Of a stretch of 64,000 bases of DNA, positions 25,801-53,437 are shown piece after piece (position 1 is the stretch's first letter; the number at the start of each line of letters is the position of its first letter). Under the pieces are notes generated by a model. That model was not told the DNA's origin. It worked only from the letters and a program-made list of their open reading frames with translations, and ran no database searches. Position numbers and translations under genes: made by a program. Source of the stretch: Fistularia commersonii (Eukaryota > Chordata > Actinopteri > Syngnathiformes > Fistulariidae); the NCBI GenBank assembly GCA_037954325.1, contig JBBMNZ010000027.1, forward strand, positions 4,505,501 to 4,569,500, written 5' to 3'.

Positions 25801-26047
25801 CTCTTGCAACTTGTGTGCTTACCCGGTGTCTGTTTACTATTTGAGTACGGTAATTGGGAGTGGACTTTGTATATTCCACAAAATTGATGATGTGTACACA
25901 AAACAAAACATCAGAGCGCTGGGCCTTCAGTGGCGTTTCCTTATCATACCTCTTTTGATTTTTAAGGCCGGACCAGGTCCCTGTGTCGTGGAGGATCCTA
26001 CGCAGCATCTGCTTGGATCCAGTGGGTGGCCTAAGAACATTGTTTGA
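22876..26047 (+). CDS. mvd: Diphosphomevalonate decarboxylase
   Basis: Ten coding exons: 22876-22951, 23486-23556, 23748-23862, 23940-24083, 24275-24474, 24702-24776, 24875-25093, 25283-25398, 25541-25649 and 25967-26047. They total 401 aa against 400 in human. The enzyme uses ATP to decarboxylate mevalonate 5-diphosphate to isopentenyl diphosphate, the last step of the mevalonate pathway to sterols and isoprenoids. GHMP-kinase-fold motifs are visible: TCTAPVNIAVIKYWGKR at the N-terminus, NNFPTAAGLASSAAG (phosphate-binding Gly/Ser loop), GSGSACRSMYGGF (with the conserved Arg), MKDSNQFHATCLDT, and YTFDAGPNAV with the catalytic Asp. The last exon uses an AAG acceptor (25964-25966), supported by frame and by the human-like AGPGP...HLLG end. 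No lesions are seen. Confidence 0.97.
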
Positions 26048-26383
26048 TATCACACAGTTCTACAGGAGCACACAAAAGTATCTCCAGCAGGAGCAAGACT
26101 TCCTTCAATCAAAACAACCAACATCCACAGCAGTCTATTTGGATTGAGGCTAGCAATGTCTTTCTTATAAGAATAAGATTGAATGTCATATTTTTATAAT
26201 TTTGGGTCCCTAAATGCTCATGATGCAGTGTGTTTATTTGGTACTGTTAAATATTAAGGTGAAAGGCTTCCAAAACTGGTAACTGGTACTGGTAACCACT
26301 ACTCGTGCAGCCCTACAGCAGAGCAATAATGGCCAAATAAATGATGGATCATTAGCAATGTAAATGTATGTTTTTAACAGAAA

Positions 26384-26389
26384 AATAAA
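26384..26389 (+). terminator. mvd: Poly(A) signal AATAAA, mvd
   Basis: One of two canonical hexamers about 290-340 bp past the mvd stop codon (the other is at 26336-26341). Which is used cannot be told from sequence. Confidence 0.5.
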
Positions 26390-26480
26390 AGAAAAGGCTG
26401 TGTGATTCTCATCTTAGTTCTTCTTATCCAAGCTATTTTTCCTCCCAATTTCATTAATCCATTAACCACAATTAAAATAA

Positions 26481-26520
26481 GCAGAGATATACTTTATTGA
26501 TCCCAGGATTGGGAAATTAT
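26481..26520 (-). repeat. Short non-LTR tail remnant
   Basis: 'actttattgatcccagg..gggaaatt' is the antisense of the frequent fish retroposon tail 'aatttcc...gggatcaataaagt'. Only the tail is left. Confidence 0.4.
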
Positions 26521-27442
26521 GCTATGACCTATTTAATATTCAATTTCCTTCCGGGTTCAGACTTGGCTCAGACGCTATTGCAGGAAATGCTTTATCTATG
26601 CTATCTTGCCATGATACCAAACAGCTGAATTCCAACCCAGGGAAGATAAGGTAGACACAACTGAGGAAGCATTAACAGTGGATTACACAAAGAAAGAACA
26701 ATGGAAGATGTTTCACAACAAGACTGATGTAAAAAAAAAAAAAAAATGATAAGCAGGTTACTGGGAAACAGGAAGTAACTGCAGTCAGAAAGGCTATTCA
26801 TAAGACAACCAATTACTATATTGTCACCCTCTTAAAATAATCGCCTAAGTAATTTTTTCAGATTTTAAGGAAACACAAAAAACTAAACCTTTTGGCACAC
26901 TCTTGACATAGGCAATTTCTGCGAAAGGGGTAGAATGGCACAATCTATTTAACTGAGGATGTAGGCAATTTTGCCAGAGGTGGTCAGCATCATAAGGAGA
27001 TGATTTAGGAAAAAAAAAATTGTAAATAAATGACTCAGGCGATCATTTTAGGAGGGTGACGATATGTAATTATAATTCTCGCTTGTAATGATAAATACCT
27101 AAAGTTCTAAATGGAAATCATATCCAGGACGGTCACTGCATTAAAACAACACCAAGAGGCAATAACCTTACAAATAAGATTTCAAAATATTAAAAACAAA
27201 TTTAAAAAAAAGGAGCGGCGGTTTATGTGAGGAGGGAGATCCAGGCTGCAGTTTGCAGTCACTTGACACAGGTGGCTTGTGATGCCCCTCCTTCTTTTCC
27301 TGGAAGTGACGATGTCAAGGACTTTCCCAGGTACGACCAGCCCCCGCGGCGTGCTCGCAGCATCTGCCTTACAGCCTTTCTTCCTTGTTGTTGCAGTCTG
27401 CCGTCGAGTCTCTGCGAGGATCGGCCCGTAGAAGTGAGGATT

Positions 27443-29337
27443 ATGGGGAAAATCGAGTGGGCGATGTGGGCCAACGAGCAGGCTCTGGCCTCTGGACTCA
27501 GTGAGTGTCTCCGATGATCGCTTTTGATGACTTTCAATAACTTTTTAGATGATTTTTTTAACAAAAAAATATTAATGTATATTTAGGTATGGGGCTGTTT
27601 GGTTTTAACAGGAGGTAAAACTGTTTAAAAAACATTTAGAAAGAGTTGCATGATTTGAATCATCAGTTGTTTTTTTTTTTTTTCTTCACCACCTTCCGGC
27701 TTCCTTCATTCAGTTCTCCTTACTGGGGGTATCGTGGGAGTGGCTGGACAGTTCAGAGGCTGGGAGTTTGCTGCTTATGGAGTGTATCCTTCAAGCTAAA
27801 AAATCCTAAATGTGTTTTTTGATATGAGATTGTGTCTTTTGTGAAAATGTTCAACGTTCAGATATGCAAATGTTCTGCATTGTGCAATTGTGGCAGAGAT
27901 TGTGGAGTTACTTTCAATTTAAGATTCTCAAACTAGAGGTATGAACAAAATTTAACACTGTCCTGCCCTACCCCACAAATAAATACATACATACATAAAT
28001 AAATAATAACAAATCCACGCTGTTGCAATTATCAGCCATGTTAGCAGGGGAGAGTTTGTCTGGTTCTTCCAATGACACAAACCAACCCTTTAAAAACACA
28101 CATTCATCTAAATCCATGGCAGTGTGATCTTGGAGCCTGTATTGTGTAGTGTGGTCTGTTCACAGTGTTCAAACAGAAGTTAAAACGCAGATATAGGATG
28201 ACGTCTCACCACAACGTTTTCTGTACCTTCTCAAAATCCCTGCGATATCCTGTTGATGCTCGATGTGTGTTTTATACGCATATAGGGTAAAATGTGTAAA
28301 CCTTGACAGGACACTCAGTGCTGCTGGAGTGTTTGTATGCCTGCTCGAGTATCCGAGAGGCAGGAGGGCCAAGGGCACGGGTGTGGAGAGAACGTAAGTG
28401 ATAGTAATTGAAATGTCAGTGAGTTCTATGATGTTCTATAATGAGCAGCAGTTTTAGTAAAGATATTAAAAGACTCATCACCTCCCCTTGTATCTCCTCA
28501 GGGGCCAGTACTGCTTCACCGTGTGTGTAAAAGCCTTTGGGCCATTGACAAGGAATTATTACGTCAGGGCGTTCATGCATGCCGCGTGAGTTCATCTTTG
28601 GCTCTACCCTTCTCTGCTGAACAGCATTCCTCTCCTGAATAAAGAAGAAAAATACAAAGAATGAACCTCATCAACTGCTTGTTTTTTTGTTTTTCAGAAT
28701 CTGTGTTCCCGGAGGTTTTATGTTGGCTACGGTACTGGGGTGTGTCTGCCTCGGCATTGCCAGTCTCATCTACCTTGCAGTAAGATACATATTTCATTAA
28801 CTAAGTCCCTTGATAAGTAGGAAATATGACTTACAATTATAGAATAGTAAGCTGCAACAGGAAGTGAAAAGGTTACAGAAACAAGGAAATGAAAGCAGAG
28901 AGGAGTCTTTCATAACAGGTACCTCTTTGGAAAGATTGCTATGTGATGAAACGTGAAAAGTCAAGCGTGTCACTGAAACACTTGAGTGTTCTTTTGCGTG
29001 GCAATGAGAGGTCCTGGCTTGACACACTACATTTTTGAGATTAAATTTTCAAGTGTTTAATCATGATTCACTTTATTTTCTCCTGCTAGAATCTGAAAAG
29101 CTGCATACTCTATTCAGCTGACAATTGCTAACCTCTGTTTTCAAGGCAGCCATCAGGGGAGAACACTGGGAACCCATTCTTCCGCGGAAAGAGACCCGGA
29201 AACCAGTTGAGAGCATCAAAAATCCCCCCCAGAATCCTCCACCCCGGCCTCCTATGGAAATGCGTAGAAAAAATGTTAATGACCTGGAAAAAGCGTCTTA
29301 TGAGAACCCCATCCCTGTTACTGCTGATGAAATATAA
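27443..29337 (+). CDS. cyba: Cytochrome b-245 light chain, p22phox
   Basis: Six coding exons: 27443-27500, 27714-27783, 28319-28393, 28502-28585, 28698-28779 and 29146-29337 (TAA 29335-29337), giving 186 aa. p22phox is the membrane partner that stabilises NOX1-4 and recruits p47phox to the phagocyte NADPH oxidase. The N-terminus MGKIEWAMWANEQALASGL is nearly identical to human. Hydrophobic segments follow (ILLTGGIVGVAG, AAGVFVCLLEYPRG, the GPLTRNYYVRA region, and a last one ending in SLIYLAAAI). The cytosolic tail has the proline-rich SH3 target NPPPRPP at about residues 153-159 and ends NPIPVTADEI, like the human tail. Exon 3 has two in-frame acceptors 9 nt apart (exon start 28310 or 28319). 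I chose the second because it matches the human length. Exon 6 uses an AAG acceptor. The neighbour mvd is also beside CYBA in mammals. Confidence 0.96.
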
Positions 29338-29709
29338 CCTGTACGGTGGTCTGTCCTCATTCTCACAAGCGTAACTCCTTCAAACATGGAATCGGTCGTA
29401 GTTCGCAATTCTCTCAGTCAGTCATTCGAACGGTTATAAGAAGTCAAGGAATGTCGCCGACGGTGAATGTGATCTAAATCGGGATATATTAGTTGTGGAC
29501 AGCAATGACGAGACAGGAAATAAACGTACAGTAAGTGCTGTAGCTGCTAAGTGACGACCAGATTAATGGAAAAGACCGTTGTTCATTTGTTTACTGCTTG
29601 GATGAAGTGTTTTACTCTACCTTTTATATTTAACCATATTACATCATTTGTATTATATTGCTTTTTTCCCCTGTATTCGGCTGATAGTCGCCTGACATGG
29701 ACTCTTGTA

Positions 29710-29715
29710 AATAAA
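29710..29715 (+). terminator. cyba: Poly(A) signal AATAAA, cyba
   Basis: A canonical hexamer 373 bp past the cyba stop codon, followed by T/GT-rich DNA. Confidence 0.6.
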
Positions 29716-30779
29716 AATCTTTCTAACTCGAAAGCACTTTGTCAAAGGTCCATCACTGAATTCATAGTTGGGTTCTCAAAGGTCAGCTCGGAGCAAACAC
29801 ATCAGTAAACAACTCGTATAATTGATTGGCACATGTAAATAAATGGAGAAAAGATAAATCATTTTTAATTAAATGACAGACTAATCTTAGTTCTGGCTGG
29901 TCTGCCGCGGGGTGTGCTTTCTCTTGTCGTATTGTACAATTTCCCCTTTGAAAATTTAATTTAGGCAATGCCATTTGAAGATTCCCCTCACTGGAAACAC
30001 CCTAAATTTCACAACAGCAATTTTTTTTTCCTTGGGTCTGGGATTAACTAGAATAAAATAATGTATGTATTGATTCTGAAGCCCATTTTGTACAAGGCTA
30101 TCTGTGCATTCTTTTCACTCTTGAAGTTGATTTTGTTTTTTCTGGTCACACTTGATCTGTTAGGCGGTTGTAGTCCGTGTAAAACCAAGATGGACACTTC
30201 CTCATTTCTTTAACTGTGAGGTTAACATTTGTAAGACACTATTACACTATTGTACTCCCAGTATTCCACTGCGAAAAATAGATGGCCACTAAGTTAAATT
30301 CCTGCAATGATTGTACAATTGAAAGCTCTGATCATGTTCGAAAAGGAAATCTGATTGGAGCTCTGAGCTAACAATGAATGTTTAAATCTTTTACAATCCC
30401 TCATACGGGCAGTTCTGTATAAATGAATACTGCCACTACATGGTGCATGAGCCGCCCACGCCTGTTTATTTGGAGAGCAGATCGTCACATTTGTATGAGA
30501 TCCGTTCAGACTTTAGACAAATTATGTTTATACAAGATCATCACTATGATTCAGGTAATGGGAACTTTGTCACATAAGTCAACTACAAGTGACACAGGAG
30601 AGAAGAAAATATATTCATCAGAAACTGTGTCAAAGGCATGAAGAGGCATATGAGACATTGTCTGTGAAAGTTCGCAGTCATCCAGGTCATGATCTGTCAT
30701 TGTTGAGTCTTGTCAAGGCAACTGGCCTTCTTATATTTGATGTTTAACCTTTTAACCCAGAAGCCTCCTCACATCTGTG

Positions 30780-31075
30780 AGCGCACTATGTAAGTACCCA
30801 AGTGCACTTAGATACCGGGATCTTCCAATCTGCCTGCACATTAAGATTCTTCTTCTTGTCTTTTTGTCTGTGGACTCCACCCGAGGTTTCCACAGGGAAT
30901 TATCTCACCATCTAAACGTCATCTATGTGCCCTTTTCTCTCAGGCCACCCGGGGTCATCTCCTTTTTTGTTACATCCATAATTCCTCCCTCAGTATCTTT
31001 CTACCCAAATCATCACCGTCCCTTCTCTGTACATGTCCAAACCTTCTCAGCCTGGCCTCTCTGACTTTGTTAGGA
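30780..31075 (-). repeat. LINE (RTE-like) 3' ORF fragment, antisense
   Basis: The right part ('tctgtacatgtccaaacc', 'ctcagcctggcctctctgac') is the typical reverse complement of the reverse-transcriptase tail of a widespread fish LINE. Similar coding survives in the other orientation at 44345-44885. The left part is too decayed to align by eye. Confidence 0.5.
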
Positions 31076-31219
31076 AACATGAATATGACATAGGTTTCAC
31101 TTTTGTCACTATGCAAATGTTTCAGGCATTAATAGAAAATTGAATTTGATTTATGTCTACTGATTATCATTCAGCATTGATCATAACTTATTGGACTGAT
31201 TGTGAAATCACATAGTCCT

Positions 31220-31580
31220 TTATTTGTGCAATATTGTGTGCAATATTCAATATACAATATTCTGTGCAATATTTCATCTCATAACAGCTACACTGTGCAA
31301 TATTTCATCTCATCTCATAACTGCTACACTATAATGTTCCCTTCTATCATACTATTGTGCACTCCTTACCTCACTTGTTACTAAGACACTTATAGTTTTA
31401 TCACTGCTTACTAAGACACTTTATAGTTTCACTGAAACACTGTATAGTTTATAGTTTATTTTTATTTCTAATTCTGCCTTTCTTTTATTATTTATTACTG
31501 TTATATTTTCTGTAACTCTGGCACTGCAATTTCCTTCGGGATTAATAAAGTTGTTCTTATTCTTATTCTTATTCTTATTT
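31220..31580 (+). repeat. Retroposon 3' tail with (TTCTTA)n end
   Basis: Repeated 'tgtgcaatattt' words, then 'ctgcaatttccttcgggatt' followed by 'aataaagttg' and several TTCTTA units. This is the characteristic 3' end of a fish non-LTR element with a simple-repeat tail. No coding part is kept. Confidence 0.5.
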
Positions 31581-31639
31581 GCATTCATTGCCTCCATTGT
31601 GTCACTTTCACTTGAGTTTGCCTCGCTTTTTTGAGCTTA

Positions 31640-31682
31640 ATTATCATGCATTTCTGTGAAATTCACAGAAATGCATGATAAT
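31640..31682. repeat. Perfect 21-bp-arm palindrome
   Basis: The arms 31640-31660 and 31662-31682 are exact reverse complements separated by one base (31661). The arm reads ATTATCATGCATTTCTGTGAA from the left (first 20 bases ATTATCATGCATTTCTGTGA). A second partial copy of the arm end ('atgcatgata') follows directly. It can extrude as a cruciform or form an RNA hairpin. It is 277 bp before the tcf25 ATG. Confidence 0.9.
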
Positions 31683-31958
31683 GCATGATAAAGTGAACAT
31701 TAATGTTGTTTTACATTTGCCCTTTGGCTAACCCTGACTCGTTCACGGTCATGTTGAATTCTCCCCAAATACCGGTTTTCTGGTGTATTTTTCCATCTGT
31801 CCAGTAGAGAGCAGAAGAATTCCCACAAGTGGACAAACATTTCGAAGAAGAAAAAGGTACCAATGGAATACAACCCAACACGCCGCACTTCGGACAGCTA
31901 ATCAAACCTGTTTACGTCGCAAACATAGAAGTGTGTTTTTCCATATGAGCAGCGGACA

Positions 31959-49033
<17,075 letters not shown>

Positions 49034-49067
49034 TAGAGAGGCGCTGTGGACAAAGAGCAATCCAATG

Positions 49068-49073
49068 AATAAA
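49068..49073 (+). terminator. tcf25: Poly(A) signal AATAAA, tcf25
   Basis: A canonical hexamer only 35 bp after the tcf25 stop codon, giving a very short 3' UTR. GT/T-rich DNA follows ('ttttttgtttggt' near 49110), as expected for a cleavage site. Confidence 0.75.
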
Positions 49074-51079
49074 CGAAAACATTGAATTATCTTGATGAAA
49101 AGTAACATTTTTTGTTTGGTCAATAGATTCAATAAGATGGAGTGGGAAGTTGTTTTTGTTTTTTTTTATTCACAATGTAAAAAAAAATCTTATACCGAAG
49201 TCTGTGCTGCGCTTTGGTCACAGAAATATTTAAATCCATGAGCACCTTTTCTCCAAATTCAGAAGAGTGTTGAGCTCCATCTGCTGATATCCCATAATGG
49301 ACTCATACCCCCCTGCACCAGTTTTTGCCTTTATATCAACACGTACAAATCAAAGTTCTGTTTCATGAAACAGTGGAGTGAACATTCTTCATCACACATT
49401 CAAGCCTATGCTTTGGCTTCTTTCTTGAAATGCATATTTCCTGTTCATCCTTTGAGAGATTCCCACGGGAGTGAACTGTAGAAGTACAGCTTTGCTAAGT
49501 GTAATCATTACAGCATTTTTAACCTGTAAATATAATCTTTGCAAGAGAAATTGAACTTCATTTTTCTTTATGGGTTAATTTCCCACCATGCTGGAATGAA
49601 CAATTGTGTTCTAAAATTCCTGCCTTGAAATTCGATCATACATCATCACAAAACAGTTTAAAAATGAGAATGTGTTTTATTATTAGATACCAACCATGTT
49701 GTAGGACGCGTTTTAACACAAAAATGTCAGACCTGTCGCACCTTGGTGTTTTCAAATTTGACAGCTCTCATAAATGCTCAACCTTTTTGAAAAAGAAAAT
49801 GTTTGCTAAATTTATATTTTTTATGCACAGCCGTTACAGCCACTTCTTTTTTTCGTTTTCTTTTCTGCCGTTTTACGGTCCTTGTGTATATCATGTGTCG
49901 GCTGCACCCGGTTAAGGATCGTCCCTCCCACTTCATCAGTCTCCCAGTCGGAATCCAGTTCTAGCCAACTTTCCGCGATTAGGTTATCTCTGCTTTATGC
50001 CACCCGATGGGACAGCACAGGGAACTGGCCTAAACCCCCCACCCCTAAGTCTGCTGATGTCCGAGTTCAATGCAGGGCACGGCTTTGACAGCTATCTTAT
50101 TGGTTTTTAACCCAAACTGATCTTTCACCCAATTAGATATATAACCTCATCAGAGTTCACTGCCATGCCAACACAGCAAATACCCCTCTGGTAAGACGTG
50201 AACCGACCAATTATTTCTGACCGAGTTTGTCCCTTGTGTTTTCCTATTATCCCTTGATTTCACTGAAGTTTTTTTTTTTTGTGATACACATGTCCAACAA
50301 GAGATGCTGGGATTTGTCTTGTGTGCAAGATGGAAGTAACTGTTGTCATCTGTTGTCCAATTGCATCCCAAAGACAAAACACTTGCTATTACATGAGCTC
50401 AAGATTATTATGAAAAACAGTCCGGGACAACGTTGAAGAACATTGAATAGACCTCACAGTCATAGCTGTCATACAAGTCCAATATTCCTATTTTTTTTTC
50501 ACATTCACAAGCCAGGCTCTGATTTCTGGCACAGCATTTCCATGGAGGTGTATTGCCAGACATTTTTTTTTTTTGTGAAAAATTTGCAAACATGCACAAT
50601 CCTATCATTTTAACAGAAATATAGACAAAGTATGTGTGTATAGCCACTACTGATGATCAGTGTTATGGAATCCACTGTAATGGCAGGTAATCCCATTCAC
50701 CTGTGTGTGCAATATTAAAATGATTAAGGAACAGCAATCGGACATGCAGAGATTCACTCTGGCTTCTGTCACAAACAACTTTTGTTTTCTTAGTTGTCCT
50801 GAAGTTTTTCCGCCGTGTACCGTAATGCGATCTTGAATAGTTTGATCTTGAAGAGTCTAAATTGTTTGCCTTTTTCGACCAACATTACAAAAACCATAAA
50901 TCATTCGGTGGGCCAGATTAATTTACAGCATCCGGCCTGCGGGTGTGAGTTTGACTCATGCACTACATGTACTGCAGCCGTCCATACGCCACATGATAAG
51001 ACAACGGGGGGACTGTGCTTGATGGTAAAATGATGTCATTGTTCTTAGTTCACCTGGAGCGATGGCTGAGGCTAAGACT

Positions 51080-51087
51080 TCATGTGA
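51080..51087 (+). promoter_or_regulatory. MITF-type E-box TCATGTGA (distal)
   Basis: This is an exact match to the flanked M-box octamer bound by MITF/TFE factors, about 2.35 kb before the mc1r ATG. A second identical octamer lies at 51382-51389 beside AGGTCACACC, a nuclear-receptor-like half-site. Regulation of mc1r by these sites is inference. Confidence 0.35.
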
Positions 51088-51381
51088 CCCATCTGCAGTA
51101 TAGAAAGGCTTTCTTATCAGCTCTCCGTGGAGGTCAGAGACTGTCTGATAGCAACACGAAGGCGCCGACGCTGTTACTGCTATTCATTTGACCCAAAGCG
51201 AGGTCCTCTTTCAAAAAAAAAACACTGAAAATACACTCTTCATGGATTATATGTATCTGATGTGGGTCAGCTCTCCAAGATATTTTTGTTTACACAAAAT
51301 CAGAATAGCCGTGGGTTATTTTTATCTGGAATGACCGATTCAAACGTGTTTCCTTGAGGCATAAAGAGCGCAGAGGTCTGG

Positions 51382-51389
51382 TCATGTGA
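51382..51389 (+). promoter_or_regulatory. MITF-type E-box TCATGTGA with adjacent AGGTCA
   Basis: The octamer is followed directly by 'ggtcacacc', so 'gaggtcac' gives an AGGTCA half-site 0-1 bp away. It lies about 2.05 kb upstream of mc1r. Sequence-only evidence. Confidence 0.35.
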
Positions 51390-52563
51390 GGTCACACCTT
51401 TGAGTCCAACACAGTTACAAGTTCAGACTAGTTAACCTTCTCTCAGATGTATTTTTATTAACCCGTAAATAATAGGAACTAAACAAAATTCAATAAAAAT
51501 GTATGAAAAAGGAGGCCTAGCATTTCATGACCCAGAATAGCACACCCCCCCCCCTCAAAATAATCATTTTAGTATAATAAATATAATACTATCGCTAATA
51601 ATGACACTGCTCTCTCATTGTTATGCCTGATAAACCATTAAACACACTTGCAAATGGCCCTGAATACTTCAGCCATTCATTGAACATTTTGTCAACAATC
51701 TGCAAACTACTACTACTTCTGTTTTCTCTTTTCTCCCTGAAGATTCTTGCTGCCACGGTGTCACTACACTCTTAGAATACATGATCAAGAATCAAACAGC
51801 TGTCTGGAGCTCAACTTGGCTATTTCTGCCAAGGTCATACCATTATTTTAACTTAGAACAGTTGCCCTATTTAATTCATTAAATACACAGGGCTACTCGC
51901 TGTATTTTAACCCATCTTATGTTAAAATGTGTTTGTTGTTGAATTCCTGCCGTCGGCTGACGAACGCAAAAAAGAATTTGATGTATTTTTTAGAGGAGGG
52001 GGTGCGGTAATTCGTTATCCTCTACATAAAACGGGTGTTATCGACAATGTTCTCCTTCTGAAGCACCAGCCTGGAACGGAGAAAGGCCTTATGGGTTGTT
52101 CCACCGCTTCTGAGAACCACAATTATACTGCATGTGTCACAAGTTCTGACAAATATTCCATGTAGGCTGTTTGCCATGTTTCATCAAGGGATTTCTTGTA
52201 TCCAGATCCCTTCATAAACACAACTCCACCATCAACATGACTGGCTATTTTCATCGTTCTTAGACGGTTAATGTATTAGTTAGCTGATTAGTTGTTTTCC
52301 AAGAGTAAACAAGAGCTGGTTGACCAGTGGTGCAGGTGAGATCCCTTTATGTGAAGCTTTAAACCAGTCGAGTTTTTATTTATACTGCACTAAATCATAG
52401 CACTTTTTATCATGACACTTTCCATGTAGAGCGGGACTGGACAAGACACCGCCTCGGACAGATCCCTGCTCAATGCGGGTGGCTTTCTGCCTCAACCATT
52501 TGTGGTTAGAAAGAGCGAGAGGGACAGAGAGGTTGAAAAAAAAGACCAACAGCCAAATAAACC

Positions 52564-52573
52564 TCACATGTGA
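52564..52573. promoter_or_regulatory. Palindromic M-box TCACATGTGA
   Basis: A fully symmetric MITF/TFE site with the preferred T...A flanks on both sides, about 865 bp before the mc1r start codon. It is the closest of three such sites. Confidence 0.4.
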
Positions 52574-52898
52574 ATATTTAATTGTTTTGACAGTAATAAA
52601 AATGCTGGATTTGGAAAGCACCTGATTTGAATTGGAAATATTTACTGTGCTCTACTTCATGAGGACTACAAATATGGCGTCACACACACGCTGAAATCTA
52701 ATGCATTTTCATCTGTGTGTTAAATTTTCTCACCTAGACACAACAGATAGCAAAGTGATCTATCATTCAATGAAAAGAAATTCAATTTCCAAGTGAAGCA
52801 GGTGTTTTACGCGCCGTGCGTAAAAGGTCATTACTGAAAATGAGACGGTAATAGGAGGGCGGATAACCCCATAATAACAATTCAAATCAGAAGGAAGA

Positions 52899-52906
52899 AA
52901 TAAAAG
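52899..52906 (+). promoter_or_regulatory. TATA-like element AATAAAAG
   Basis: An AT-rich TATA-like word in the GC-rising region ahead of mc1r, followed 15-30 bp later by GC-rich 'ggaccggaaggaccg'. It could position an mc1r transcription start near 52,930. It would leave a ~500-nt 5' UTR. Speculative. Confidence 0.25.
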
Positions 52907-53318
52907 CCAGGTTTGGACCGGAAGGACCGACTTCTACCGATTGTTTTCGTCCCAAACTGTCGGAGCAGCTGACGTCTGCGAGGCGGAGTTCCTGCAAAGG
53001 CTTGAAAAGTCAAGCGGCTCCAACGAGTTCTCAGTCTGAGATTCCCGGGAACCAAATGCCGTCGTCATGATTTTGAAGTAACGGCCGCGAGTGGACATTC
53101 TCCGTGGACGAGTGAATGTGATCCGGATGGGATGGAGAGGGGACTCATTTGGAGTTTCGTGATTGACAGGTTGAATCCATAACGGGAGGGAAGTGGAGAG
53201 ACGCACCTTCCGCGCGGACTACTATGATGCGTAAATCTGCCTTTTCCCCTTTTCCTTCAGCAGACCACGTCCGAAGATGAGTAATAAACACTGGTTTTGA
53301 GGGAAAGCAACAGCCGGA

Positions 53319-53354
53319 CTTTTCTTTTCTTTCTTTCTTTTTTCTTTTTTTTTT
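53319..53354 (+). repeat. Homopyrimidine tract before mc1r
   Basis: An unbroken C/T stretch of 36 bases (TTTTC-type units ending in T10), 83 bp before the mc1r ATG. It is approximately complementary to the purine tracts at 54437-54458 and 54461-54487 on the other side of the gene. Confidence 0.9.
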
Positions 53355-53437
53355 GCATGTTTGCTCCGATTGATGCTGCGGGAGAAAACATCCCAGCAGT
53401 CCAAAAGACACATCTGAGATCCGAACCGAGGTCCGAC

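Larger units (their letters stand above)
26048..27442. other. mvd 3' UTR and cyba upstream region
   Basis: The mvd 3' UTR ends near AATAAA hexamers at 26336-26341 and 26384-26389. A short repeat tail ('actttattgatcccagg') lies at 26481-26520. The rest is AT-rich spacer until about 27,220, where GC-richer DNA with ETS-like sites leads into cyba. No other gene is seen. Confidence 0.55.
29338..31958. other. cyba 3' UTR and repeat-bearing spacer before tcf25
   Basis: The cyba poly(A) signal is at 29710-29715. Further on are an antisense LINE fragment (about 30780-31075), an AT-rich retroposon-like tail with a (TTCTTA)n end (about 31220-31580), and a perfect 43-bp palindrome at 31640-31682. The last 150 bp are probably the tcf25 5' UTR. 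No gene is recognised. Confidence 0.6.
49034..53437. other. tcf25-mc1r intergenic region and mc1r 5' region
   Basis: The tcf25 poly(A) signal lies 35 bp past its stop. The following ~4.3 kb has no recognised gene. It contains three E-boxes of MITF type (51080-51087, 51382-51389, 52564-52573), a CpG-containing 8-bp-arm palindrome at 52805-52825, a TATA-like AATAAAAG at 52899-52906 and a homopyrimidine tract at 53319-53354, just before mc1r. Confidence 0.6.

Noticed and set aside
27227..27517. 96-aa frame on + across the cyba start
   Set aside because: It is out of frame with cyba exon 1, whose MGKIEWAMWANEQAL start is nearly identical to human.
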